The notes below the pieces were generated by a model. It was given only the letters and a program-made list of their open reading frames with translations, was not told where the DNA came from and searched no databases. A program made the translations under genes and the position numbers. Of a stretch of DNA of 64,000 bases, positions 56,244-64,000 are shown piece after piece. Source of the stretch: Myxococcales bacterium (GTDB lineage: Bacteria; Myxococcota_A; Polyangia; Polyangiales; Polyangiaceae); the NCBI GenBank assembly GCA_903642325.1, contig CAHJWM010000023.1, positions 22,281 to 86,280 of the forward strand, read 5' to 3'. Position 1 is the first letter of the stretch, and every line of letters begins with the position of its first letter.

Positions 56244-56594
56244 TTACCGCAGTTGTCTGTCCGCGGCGGTTCGGGCCTGTTTCGGACGGGCCGTGCTGGC
56301 TTTGACTTTGATCGCGGCCTGGCTCCTGGAATCGAGCTTGCCTGGCGCTTGGCCTTCGCCACTGGGGCCGCGGCCATCGCGCACGAAACGCGTCAGGTTC
56401 TCGTTCCCGTGCTCGCCCGCCGGGTCGACAGACGCCCAGAGCGCCGGTCGAGCGCGTCGAATGTCGAGGACCGAAAACTTGCGGCGGAGCGTGTCGAGCC
56501 ATTCATCGGCGCGCCAGACGCGAATCGCCCAGCGCTCGTCTTCGAGCTCGGGGCCCGAACCATCGATACTCAGCCCCGGGTAGAAGGTGAGCAC
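56244..56594 (-). CDS. Doubtful small hypothetical gene
   Basis: The 116-codon frame starts at GTG 56594. The first 55 residues (PELEDERWAIRVWRADEWLD, TLRRKFSVLDIRRARPALWA) look protein-like, while the rest is Arg/Lys-rich and ordinary for a chance frame. It lies between IS debris and a lipoprotein gene, without a ribosome site. It may be a gene fragment. Confidence 0.22.
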   Translation of the reverse strand: MLTFYPGLSIDGSGPELEDERWAIRVWRADEWLDTLRRKFSVLDIRRARPALWASVDPAGEHGNENLTRFVRDGRGPSGEGQAPGKLDSRSQAAIKVKASTARPKQARTAADRQLR

Positions 56595-56618
56595 GAGTGG
56601 CGGTAATCGCCTTCAGGC

Positions 56619-57725
56619 TTACGGCTTCGCGTTGTCCAGCATCCACTTGTAAATATCGCCGTAGCCCGCGCTCAGATCGTAGATTGGATCCCAGATGTCG
56701 TGCTTACCGCCGACGACGTCGGTAAACACTGCGTCGCGACGCGGCGGCGCGGGGCAAGACTTCAACTGCGTCAAGGTATCGTGGTCTGGGGCGTACAGCA
56801 CGGTGGTGTCCATGTCGCCGTGCAACGACCAGATTGCCGCGGCGCCGAGCGAGCAGCCAGCGCGCGCCCATGCACTGCCGGCTTGCGTCGGCACACCGGG
56901 GTTACCCGACAACAACACGGCCGCTGCTACAATCGCCGCTTGGTGATGCGCCAAGTAGTCCCAACTGCCGATCGCACCGCAGCTCAGTCCCGTTAGGTAG
57001 ATGCGCTTTGGGTCGACCGTGTAGTGGGCGATCGCCCAGTTGAAGAAAGCGTCGATATCTGCGTCGGCGGGGCAACCGCCGCCGCTCGCGATTGCTGCGC
57101 TCGTCGAGCTGTACTGGGGAGAGAGCACGATAAACGGTCGCGCGTTATCCCACCGGTCTTCGGAGATCAGACCGGGAGGGCCGTGCGCGAGCACTTTTTT
57201 CAGGTCGCTTGCGCCGTTGCCGTCTTCGCCGATGCCGTGCCAAAAGACTAAAAGCGGCGTCGCGGTCGTTCCGTTGTAACCCGGCGGCAGGTACTCGAAA
57301 TAACCGTTGGGTGCGGTGTTTGCGCCACCCAGCTGCTTTGCGGTTTGACGGGAAGAGGGCGGACCCGCGTCGGCGCCGCCTGCGGTCGATCCCGCTGAAC
57401 CGCTCGAGCCAGCCGCGCCGGCGCTGCCACCTTGAGCTTCACCCGCACCGCCGTTGCTACCCGACATGCCCGCAGTTCCTGTGCTCCCGGCTGCGCCTAT
57501 CACCGGCGCTCCGCCGACGTTAGTCGCGCCGGCCCCGCCGGAGCCAGGGACTGCAGGCGAGCCGCCTTGCGCCGCGCCCGCGCTGCTGGACGCGCCCGCT
57601 AGGCTGCCTCCGACAGCTCCGGCTCCGGCGCCTGCAGCAGCCTCTGCGTTAGGATCACTGCTGCCGCATGCGACGTTCAGAGCGGTGATCGAGAGGAGCG
57701 ACCAGGCTGCCCGCGGAAAAATCAT
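56619..57725 (-). CDS. Secreted esterase/phospholipase-like lipoprotein
   Basis: The protein has 368 residues. A signal (MIFPRAAWSLLSITALNVAC, lipobox NVAC) is followed by about 110 residues of Gly/Ala/Ser linker. An alpha/beta-hydrolase domain follows with YFEYLPPGYNGTTATPLLVF, WHGIGEDGNG (oxyanion region), DPKRIYLTGLSCGAIGSWDY (GxSxG nucleophile, G-L-S-C-G) and LHGDMDTTVLYAPDHD with candidate Asp. GGKHDIWDPIYD near the end gives the His. It belongs with bacterial carboxylesterase/PHB depolymerase-like proteins. Its ATG shares one base with the stop of the frameshifted Cys-rich gene upstream (TGATG), indicating an operon. Confidence 0.8.
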   Translation of the reverse strand: MIFPRAAWSLLSITALNVACGSSDPNAEAAAGAGAGAVGGSLAGASSSAGAAQGGSPAVPGSGGAGATNVGGAPVIGAAGSTGTAGMSGSNGGAGEAQGGSAGAAGSSGSAGSTAGGADAGPPSSRQTAKQLGGANTAPNGYFEYLPPGYNGTTATPLLVFWHGIGEDGNGASDLKKVLAHGPPGLISEDRWDNARPFIVLSPQYSSTSAAIASGGGCPADADIDAFFNWAIAHYTVDPKRIYLTGLSCGAIGSWDYLAHHQAAIVAAAVLLSGNPGVPTQAGSAWARAGCSLGAAAIWSLHGDMDTTVLYAPDHDTLTQLKSCPAPPRRDAVFTDVVGGKHDIWDPIYDLSAGYGDIYKWMLDNAKP

Positions 57726-58496
57726 CAGCGAAGTATAAGGGAGGCGATTCGATCCGCCAATCCAGACGTTTGCTCACGTGTTTCCCGAGTCGCACAGGCT
57801 CCGCAGTTATAGACGTCTGTGCTCAGGTTGACGCACGAGGTGCCGCACGCCGTGCCAGCGCTGCACGACACGCCGCAAACCGCGTTCGCGCATGGGCCCG
57901 CACCCGCGCCCGAAGAGGGCGCGCTGCAAACGTGATCGCAGTCCCCACAGTTCGCCACGTCCGCTTCGATACCGATGCAGGCGCCGTGGCACACCTTGGC
58001 CTTGCCATCGGAACCACAGCTACAGATGTTGGTCGCTCCGCAAACCTCGGGCCCCGTGCAGCTGCCGCACGGCACCGTCCGATCGACCCGCAATTGTCTT
58101 TGGCACTAACGTTACCGCAGTTCTTGCCTAGTCGCGCGCAGAGGGCGGATCGGATTCCTGGTTGCACCCAGCGCCGCCCTGGTCGCCGCCGGCGCTGTTC
58201 CGACCACTCCCGCCTTGTCCGCCGAATGCGGCGCCGCCCTCGCTTTGTCCACCCCTCGAGCTGAAGCCCGAGGTTGCATCCACGCCCCCGCTACCGCTCT
58301 CTTCCGTGGGGCCTTCTTTCCCCGATGAGCTTCCCCCGTCGCCAGCTATCGCCGTTGGCTCGTTCGCTTGCTGGTCGCTCGTGGCACCGGCTTGTCCGGA
58401 CGAGCCGCCATCTGCAGACCCGAAGTTTCGGTTGGTTCCGCTGCACGCGGCTACGGCGCATGCGACTGCTGGTACCACCCATTTGCTCGGCATCAT
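57725..58496 (-). pseudogene. Cysteine-rich lipoprotein gene split by two frameshifts
   Basis: Three frames in a row make one plausible protein. The first gives a lipoprotein start (MMPSKWVVPAVACAVAACSG) and a Gly/Ser linker to AGCNQESDP. The second gives LCARLGKNCGNVSAKDNCGS (58170-58080). The third gives RTVPCGSCTGPEVCGATNIC, then ANCGDCDHVCSAPSS and AGTACGTSCVNLSTDVYNCG. Cys-rich modules with FCARLGKNCG-like and CGSC-like blocks are frequent in Polyangia surface proteins. Two indels (about 58135-58155 and 58075-58095) restore the frame. It is a decaying gene or a sequencing error. It would be the first gene of an operon with the esterase-like lipoprotein. Confidence 0.65.
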
Positions 58497-58701
58497 CGAG
58501 TCAGCATCCTATGCCCAAGGATTCGCCTCAAGCGCCTCGCGCCCCAGCGCGCTTCCGGGCGTCCCTCCAGCCGGCGGCGGTGCGCCGGACCGGCCTCAGC
58601 GAAACCGGAGAGCCGGGAGCGATTTGTCCTCGGGGCGGCTGGCGCGCGGCAAAACTTCTCGCGCGCCGTATGCGGCCGCTCAGCGGTCGCTCGTCATCCG
58701 C

Positions 58702-58800
58702 ATGAATTTTGTCATCTTGCAGCGTGCGCGAGAAAGTCATCCAGAGGCTCGACCGCGAATCATCTCGGACAACGGCCCGCGGTTCATCGCCCGTGACTTC
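58702..58800 (+). pseudogene. IS3-family OrfB fragment, inverted
   Basis: The plus-strand codons MNFVILQRARESHPEARPRI and ISDNGPRFIARDF match the core of the IS3 OrfB integrase, including the second Asp of its DDE triad (SDNGP). The match stops exactly at GACTTC, where the minus-strand fragment of the same OrfB begins. The two pieces therefore meet head to head: an inversion inside one element. Confidence 0.75.
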
Positions 58801-59477
58801 AGCGGCGCTGAGTACGCGATAAACGCTGGCCGGGCTGACGGCAGCGACATCCTCGTCGAGCATCATGAATGTCAGGCGTCGGTAGCCCTCCAATGGGTGC
58901 CCCTCGTGGTAGCCGATGATGGGCGCGGCGCTCCGAGTCGTCGAGCCAGTGGTCACGCGGCACCTTGCCGTTGTGCTCATCGGCCTTTCCGTAGCGTTGT
59001 TTCCAGGCGAAAAATTTGCCGCGTCCGACACCGAGCCAACGAACGAAGCGCTCTTGCGCGATATCAGTCTTGCTCGACCAAGCCGAGATAAAGTCGACTA
59101 CCGAGTCTCGCGTATCGTGGGGAACCCAGCGCCCATTCAAGGCTCCCCAAGTGCTTTTTTTAGAGTGACGTACTCCTCGAAAATTTCTGCGATGATTGAA
59201 TCCTTGCGGGCCAGCTTTGCCTCGAGTTGCTCGACGCGCTTGGCGAGCTCGGCTTCTCGCCCACCGCCCGCGCGTTTGGGCGCGGCATCGAAAGCGCGTG
59301 CCGCATTCTCCAAAATCGCCTTCTGCCAGGCGTAAAGCGTGCTCGGCTGAATCTTGTACTCGTCGCAAAGATCCGAAACCGGCACCTTGTCGACCAGATG
59401 CCGGCGCACGATCGCGGCCTTCTGCTCAGCACTGGATGACGGGACTGCTTGCTCATGGACTCCTGAACTCCTGTCAT
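58795..59477 (-). pseudogene. IS3-family element remnant, orfA plus start of orfB
   Basis: orfA starts at ATG 59477 (MSKQSR) and, after a one-base shift, reads SSAEQKAAIVRRHLVDKVPV, SDLCDEYKIQPSTLYAWQKA and a leucine-zipper-like VEQLEAKLARKDSIIAEIFE, ending KKALGEP at 59137. An A7 slippery run on this strand (59155-59161) would give the usual -1 shift into orfB: RWVPHDTRDSVVDFISAWSS, RWLGVGRGKFFAWKQRYGKA and HNGKVPRDHWLDD. A second, damaging shift then leads to HPLEGYRRLTFMMLDEDVAA and SPASVYRVLSAAEV. The rest of the integrase core is missing or lies inverted next door. Confidence 0.85.
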
Positions 59478-59520
59478 AGGAGCCCCGAGGAGTCACGTTT
59501 CGGCTAAGGCGGAACACAGG

Positions 59521-59821
59521 CAGAGCTGATCGACATCGTGAAGCAGCCACCACGAAGGGCGAGCTGCGTGAGGCGCTGAAGACCGCGGGCATCCCGCTGC
59601 GCAAGCTGTTGAACACCTCGGGCGTGTCGTATCGCGGGGCGGCTTCGGGGAGCGCTTGGCGACCATGACCGAGGCCGAAGCCATCGACGCACTGCTGCAC
59701 CTTGTATCCGAGCGCCGCGCCCGCGCAAGACGGCAAGCTCATCAAGCGCCCGCTGCTGCTCGGTAATGGCTTAGCGTTGGTCGGGTTCGATGAAGCGGCG
59801 TATCGAGAACGGCTAGGCTGA
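59521..59821 (+). pseudogene. Arsenate reductase (ArsC/Spx)-family remnant with frameshifts
   Basis: Pieces in different frames follow in the right order: TKGELREALKTAGIPLRKLL and NTSGVSYRG, then GFGERLATMTEAEAIDAL, then DGKLIKRPLLLGNGLALVGF and DEAAYRERLG with a stop. These are the middle and end of the ArsC/Spx-like thioredoxin-fold proteins (the substrate-side KRPLL motif is clear). The N-terminal half with the active Cys is gone. A shorter copy of its end seems to recur near 61265-61305. Confidence 0.7.
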
Positions 59822-59834
59822 CAAGAAGTCAGGC

Positions 59835-60794
59835 TCAGACAGCGCGCATCATGACGCCGTAGATCGAGATGCCGACGTTCGGAATGCCTGCTTGTCCCGA
59901 ACGCGATACCTACGCCCTTACTAGCGAGGATCGCCGGCAAGAAGGGGCTAATTCCGGCGGGGCCCAACAGAAGAAAGCTGCCCAACTGGAAGGCAGCGAA
60001 TTGAGCGATCGTCACATCAAACACGATCAACGACGCAGAGCCGCCGAATGAAAATGCACCTCCGCCCGAAAGGATCAGCGCAGGGCCGGCCAAGTCACCG
60101 AACGCAATGAGAACGGTAGTGCCCGGAGGGGAGACAATTCGCGTACCGGCGCCCGGCGCACTGATCGAAGAGAAATCTAGACCGATCGGCATCGGTGCCA
60201 CGGATAACCCCCCCGCCGCCGTAGTTAAGCTTGCGCACGACAGTCGGCTTCGAGTCTTCGGTGACCAGGATATGTCCGCCGACTCCCCCGAGTGGGCCGA
60301 TCGAAAAGTCGAAGCCGCCGGAAGTAACGATTGACCACCCAGAACGCTTGGACAGCGTAAAACCTGAGGGTTTTAGGCGCGCCGGCGCCGGACGGCGGTG
60401 CAAACGCCGCCGCCATTTTCTTGATGGTGGGCCCTTGGGGTCCGATGACGCCATCTTTGAAGCCGATTTGCTGTTCTTGGAAAACCTGGATCGCCCTTAC
60501 TGTTTTTGCGCCGACCATGCCATCTACACGTAGTGGCGTGGTGGTGCCGCCAAGCGCCGCCGGAATGAAATTCAGCATGGTCTGCACGACCCTTGCATCC
60601 GGAAGTCGATTCGAAGAATTCAGCCCTACGCTCGCGCTAATGATTGAAATGGTATTTGCCACCGCTGCCTCCACCGCATCCCGCAGTGCTGCTGAGTAGC
60701 GTATATGCGCGTGAATTTGCAGGCGCGGCTGCTGAATGGTAGCAAGCTCAGGCGTGGGTATTCCGTTCGAATGGTCGGGGGAAATAGAGTTCAA
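59835..60794 (-). pseudogene. Peptidoglycan-binding-domain protein broken by about three frameshifts
   Basis: The first frame (60794 to about 60380) has a helical N-terminus and a PG_binding_1-like unit: RVVQTMLNFIPAALGG, VDGMVGAKTVRAIQVFQEQQ and IGFKDGVIGPQGPTIKKM. It continues in a second frame with FTLSKRSGWSIVTSGGFDFS and GGHILVTEDSKPTVVRKLNY, and in a third with MPIGLDFSSISAPGAGTRIV and FGDLAGPALILSGGGAFSFG. A fourth frame gives GIPNVGISIYGVMMRAV and a stop. One gene of about 315 codons explains all the pieces. It is either decayed or badly sequenced. The divergent membrane gene overlaps its 5' end. Confidence 0.65.
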
Positions 60795-61248
60795 GAGCTT
60801 CGGCGCTCATCGCGTTTCAACCGCAGCGTTGAAGGCCGCCCTGAAATTCGAATTGTCGCGCCACGCCCCTTCGAGCCTCGAAGAGGGGGAGGATTCGGTG
60901 ACGTTTACTGCGGGACCGCTACGCTTCGTCGCCAACTTCAACGTCCTTGCGCCGATTGACGGAGGCCGGATCAACATCGATCAATCGGGTCCGGATCTCG
61001 TACTCAGATATCAGATCAGTTTCATGCACGTGATCGTCATTGCGACTGTGGTCCTCGGGACGGTTTTTGGCGCGGAAACTTTCCTGGTCAAGGACTTCAC
61101 CCCGAGAGACGCGGGAACGATGTCTTTCGCGATCTGGTTATGGATCTGCGGCGGCAACATTGCACTGGGCTTATTTCGCTTTCGCGCGTTGTTACGCCAC
61201 GCGCTGATCCCACCACTCGAGCACGCCGAGCAGAATCCGCAGCGGTGA
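60736..61248 (+). CDS. Hypothetical membrane protein
   Basis: The 170-residue protein has a soluble N-terminal part (about 90 residues: FEWSGEIEFKSFGAHRVSTA, EDSVTFTAGPLRFVANFNVL) and two membrane helices, HVIVIATVVLGTVFGAETFL (about 98-117) and MSFAIWLWICGGNIALGLF (about 128-147), with a short basic tail. No family is recognised. Unlike its neighbours it is intact. ATG 60736 overlaps the 5' end of the divergent broken gene by 59 bp; GTG 60754 is an alternative. It sits in the degraded region, so it may be a transferred cargo gene. Confidence 0.55.
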   Translation: MVASSGVGIPFEWSGEIEFKSFGAHRVSTAALKAALKFELSRHAPSSLEEGEDSVTFTAGPLRFVANFNVLAPIDGGRINIDQSGPDLVLRYQISFMHVIVIATVVLGTVFGAETFLVKDFTPRDAGTMSFAIWLWICGGNIALGLFRFRALLRHALIPPLEHAEQNPQR

Positions 61249-61261
61249 GCAGAGCGGCGTG

Positions 61262-61509
61262 AGGCGCTGCGCCCGCTGCTGATCGGCAAGGGACTAGCTT
61301 TGGTCGGGGTTGGTTTTGGCACTTATTTGATCTCAGACGGGGAAGCCGCGCAAATCGTGGCGGCAATCGCGGCCGGTTACCGACACATCGACACTGCGGA
61401 GTTTTACGACAACGAACGCGGAGTCGGCGAAGGCATCCACGCATCGGGGGTCGCGTGCGACGATGTGATCGTGACGACGAAATTGTTTCTGGGAAACGCG
61501 GCCTGGGGC
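61262..61509 (+). pseudogene. Truncated aldo/keto reductase start, fused to a short ArsC-like tail
   Basis: ALRPLLIGKGLALVG resembles the last strand of the ArsC-like remnant at 59.5-59.8 kb. It runs in frame into VGFGTYLISDGEAAQIVAAI, AAGYRHIDTAEFYDNERGVG and ASGVACDDVIVTTKLFLGNA, ending AWG. This is the first quarter of a 2,5-diketogluconate-reductase-type aldo/keto reductase, with catalytic Asp, Tyr and Lys. The match stops there and the rest of the barrel is missing. Confidence 0.7.
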
Positions 61510-61623
61510 AGGAACCAAAGACGACCGCAACCACGAGGCTGCGCCGAAAAGCAGCGGGCTTGGCGCTGGCCAGCTGCTTGGGCCGTAGCGACCGGCGCTC
61601 AGCGCCGGCCGACCGCTGAGCGA

Positions 61624-64000
61624 TTACTGCTTCGGCCATTGCTCGGCCATCGGGATGATGGTCTGAATGTTGGCGATGACCTTGTGCGGGGGCGCGGTGC
61701 GGTTGGTCGTGAACATGCCCCACTTCGCACCAACCGAACCTTCGCCCGACGCGCCGGCGCCCTTCCAGGCCTCGTCGAAGCCCTCGAAGAACCAGTATTC
61801 GAGGCCTGATTTCAGAGAGTACTGATTCAGATCATGCAGGTACGACGCCTGGTTGTCTTCAGAACCCACGGCGTCCTCGTGCTTCTCCGCCCAGGGATAG
61901 CCCGTCTCGGCCAGCCGCTCCGGCTTCAGAATCCCAAAGGACTTCATACGCGCCAGGATCTGCTCGTGCGCGGTCTGTGCGGCAGCGGCAGCATTGGCGA
62001 TCGGAACACCCTGCCACCAAGGGTGCACATGCCACATCACGATGTCGACGTTGTCGTACAGCGCCTTTGAAGCGCTCAACCAATCGGGATACGACTCGCC
62101 AATCACGACTGGGATGGAGGGCGGGATCTTTCCGCGGACATACTTCAAGTAGGTCACCAAGCGAGCCTCAGCGGCGGCGCTCGCCGAGCTGTCTCCGGGA
62201 TGCTTCTGACGCACGCGCAGCAGGTACTCGTTGCTGATGATCACGGTCTTGATCGACTTGTGACCGGCAGTGACGATCCCGATAGAGGCGTCGAGCGCGG
62301 CCATGTTGGTCGCGTCCGTGCTGGCGTCGTTCGCCAGTGGATCATCGATCCAGATGCCCATGTGCAGGTCGAGCCCGAGCTCATCTGCCACCTTCGGCAC
62401 GCTGCCGCCGTCGTGCAGGAGCGGGTTCGAGCCGTAGGTGCGTATGCCTTGGGTAAAGGGCAGAAGCAGCGTCAAATCTTGGCGCACATTTGCTTCCGTT
62501 GGCTCATTGCCCCCGGGCTGGCCAGTCGGCATTTGCCCGTCGCGGTAGCCGGTGTAGCAGATGACCTTAAACGGCTTGCAGCCCGCGGTGCAGGGCGGCC
62601 GCACGTTGGCACAGGCCAAGACATTCTTCGGCTTGCCGATACCGAACACGCGATCCGACGTGTCCATGATGTTCATCGGGTCATTGTCTTGCGAAAAGCG
62701 AATCTTGGCTTGGTCGGTCGGCGTGGCCGGCAGCGTGATCGACATCGAGCCGCTGTCCATGCCCGCGGCGACCTTGCCGACGCTCGTCCAGGTGGTGCCT
62801 CCGTCGACACTGAGCTCGATGGTCTTGGCGCCGGTGTTGGGGCTGCTCAACCACTTGACGGTGGTCGGACCCGCAGCGAGCTGCTCGCAACCGTTGGGCG
62901 AAAGCACCTGTACCGACGTGATGCGCGCGAGGGACGTACCGCCGTGGTAGCCGAGGTTCGCGCGGCCACCATTCGGGGTCGGCTCCTGCGAGAAATCTGC
63001 GGTCGGATCGGCTTGATCCAAGTCGGTCGAAAAGAAGGCCAAGTTGAAGTCGAGGTTCGGAACGTCGGCGATCTTCGGCTCGCCTTTCAGGATGGCCATC
63101 GGCGCATCTGTGCTGGCGTAGACGCTTTTGGTGCCCGTGATGTTGTCGTAGGCGAGATGGGCGTTGGATTGCCCGGCGATTTTCAGGCCCGTGTTGGTGC
63201 CGTCGTTCAAAAATCCGAGCACGGAGTTGGTGATCGAGCTAGCGCCCATGGCGGCGTCGGCGTCGATCAAGACAGCCACGCCTTCGCTCGCTGCCGTATC
63301 GCCCGTAAACAGTGTCGCCCTCGAGCCGATGGTGCTGAAGTCGATCCGCGCGCTGGCTCCGGCGCCGTGCACGTGCACGCCAGAAGTCAGGAAATTCTGA
63401 ATTTGCAAGTGCCACGCGCTGAGCTGGCCGCCATTGAGATCAATGGCAGAGGCCGCAGCCGAGTTCACGATGCAAAATTGCATCGTGTGGGCTCCGCCGT
63501 TCAGCACGAACGAGCTCGAGACCACCGTAACCGGGTCGGCCACGTCGCCGTTGCACCTGATCGCGCCGCCACCCATGGCGGTGATCGGGAACGCGCCGCT
63601 GATATGCGTGCCCTTGTTGATGATGAGCGTCACGCCCGCCGGGATGGTGACAGGTGCCGTAAGCGTGATGACGCCCGGTCCCCAAACCGCGGTGCCCGCG
63701 GTCAGGGCGCCCATGACGCTGCCCGTGGTTCCGTTCGGTAAGAGCGGAGGGTCCCCAGCGGGTACGCCGCCCGCGCCCATGCCCGCGCTGCCGCCCTCCG
63801 GTGCCGTTCCTCCCGTACCGCCTGAGGCGCCGGATGCCCCGCCGACCCCGCTTGCCGCGCCCGCAGTACCGGATGCCCCGCCTGCTTCAGCCGCGAGACC
63901 GGCCGCGCCGGCCATGCCGGCCGCGCCGGCCATGTTGCCTGCACCCGCTCCGGGGATGAAGGTATCGGGCGACGTTGCAGCGCTGCTACAGCCAAAGGCC
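61624..64000 (-). CDS. Secreted GH17-like beta-1,3-glucanase lipoprotein, 5' end beyond window
   Basis: The frame stays open to the right edge: before the first internal Met it reads AFGCSSAATSPDTFIPGAGA, so the lipobox Cys is visible and the true start lies outside. A Gly/Ala linker and a beta-helix-like or pectate-lyase-like repeat region follow (about 280 residues, LIINKGTHISGAF). Next come a beta-sandwich (VKWLSSPNTGAKTIELSVDG) and a C-terminal GH17-type barrel. That barrel has VICYTGYRDGQMP, LPFTQGIRTYGSNPLLHDGG, VIISNEYLLRVRQ and RLAETGYPWAEKHEDAVGSE, with the two catalytic Glu candidates, and LEYWFFEGFDEAWKG. It should cleave beta-1,3-glucan outside the cell. Confidence 0.82.
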   Translation of the reverse strand, partial: AFGCSSAATSPDTFIPGAGAGNMAGAAGMAGAAGLAAEAGGASGTAGAASGVGGASGASGGTGGTAPEGGSAGMGAGGVPAGDPPLLPNGTTGSVMGALTAGTAVWGPGVITLTAPVTIPAGVTLIINKGTHISGAFPITAMGGGAIRCNGDVADPVTVVSSSFVLNGGAHTMQFCIVNSAAASAIDLNGGQLSAWHLQIQNFLTSGVHVHGAGASARIDFSTIGSRATLFTGDTAASEGVAVLIDADAAMGASSITNSVLGFLNDGTNTGLKIAGQSNAHLAYDNITGTKSVYASTDAPMAILKGEPKIADVPNLDFNLAFFSTDLDQADPTADFSQEPTPNGGRANLGYHGGTSLARITSVQVLSPNGCEQLAAGPTTVKWLSSPNTGAKTIELSVDGGTTWTSVGKVAAGMDSGSMSITLPATPTDQAKIRFSQDNDPMNIMDTSDRVFGIGKPKNVLACANVRPPCTAGCKPFKVICYTGYRDGQMPTGQPGGNEPTEANVRQDLTLLLPFTQGIRTYGSNPLLHDGGSVPKVADELGLDLHMGIWIDDPLANDASTDATNMAALDASIGIVTAGHKSIKTVIISNEYLLRVRQKHPGDSSASAAAEARLVTYLKYVRGKIPPSIPVVIGESYPDWLSASKALYDNVDIVMWHVHPWWQGVPIANAAAAAQTAHEQILARMKSFGILKPERLAETGYPWAEKHEDAVGSEDNQASYLHDLNQYSLKSGLEYWFFEGFDEAWKGAGASGEGSVGAKWGMFTTNRTAPPHKVIANIQTIIPMAEQWPKQ

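Noticed and set aside
62200..63741. Long plus-strand open frame of about 513 codons
   Set aside because: It lies wholly antisense to the GH17-like gene, is Arg/Val/His-rich without domains, and follows from the G+C-rich codon pattern of the real gene.

Overview
The window reads as chromosomal DNA of a myxobacterium-like organism (Myxococcota, probably class Polyangia). The evidence is a high G+C content with many GTG/TTG starts, and many lipoproteins whose lipobox is followed by a long Gly/Ala/Ser linker. There is also a membrane Ser/Thr protein kinase, several hybrid or paired histidine kinases, and a chemosensory operon with a HEAT-repeat protein. No tools were run: every family assignment comes from reading motifs and from memory of the families.

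Layout. 0-13.9 kb: a partial XRE regulator, a ModF-like double ABC ATPase divergent from class II ilvC, two convergent paralogous esterase-like lipoproteins, a pyruvate-oxidase-like ThDP enzyme, a small iron-permease-like protein, a UvrA2-type ATPase and a REC-HK-REC hybrid kinase. 14.2-23.8 kb: a seven-gene chemosensory operon (cheY, cheA, cheW, a giant soluble MCP, a HEAT-repeat protein, cheR, cheB) in which each stop codon overlaps the next start. 24-29.8 kb: small membrane or hypothetical proteins, two divergent transglutaminase-like paralogues with a frameshifted GlsB-like gene between them, and an EAL-GAF protein. 29.9-39.2 kb: tRNA-Thr(CGT), argJ, a PDZ protein, metK, cystathionine gamma-lyase/synthase and cystathionine beta-synthase, FHA-GGDEF, glnA and glnB. 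39.6-48.4 kb: a Ser/Thr kinase, a GNAT acetyltransferase, a canonical histidine kinase followed by a degenerate one, ruvB and an aldo/keto reductase. 48.7-64 kb: an accessory region of secreted lipoproteins (GH76, beta-propeller, esterase, GH17) surrounding a graveyard of insertion sequences and frameshifted genes at about 55.1-61.5 kb.

How the genes fit together. metK, the gamma-lyase/synthase and CBS lie side by side and could make SAM and run transsulfuration. glnB and glnA form a nitrogen-assimilation pair whose intergenic regions carry two perfect inverted repeats. The secreted GH76 and GH17 enzymes would attack alpha-mannan and beta-1,3-glucan, which suits a predator or degrader of fungal walls. 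The feature I find most unusual is the MCP. It is 843 residues long, has no membrane segment, and has its signalling tip at the exact midpoint. Its descending arm carries ten Glu-Gln pairs spaced exactly 28 residues apart.

Caution. Several genes at 55-61.5 kb, and one at 25.8 kb, need frameshifts to read through. These may be true decay around IS remnants or sequencing errors. Only raw reads could tell.
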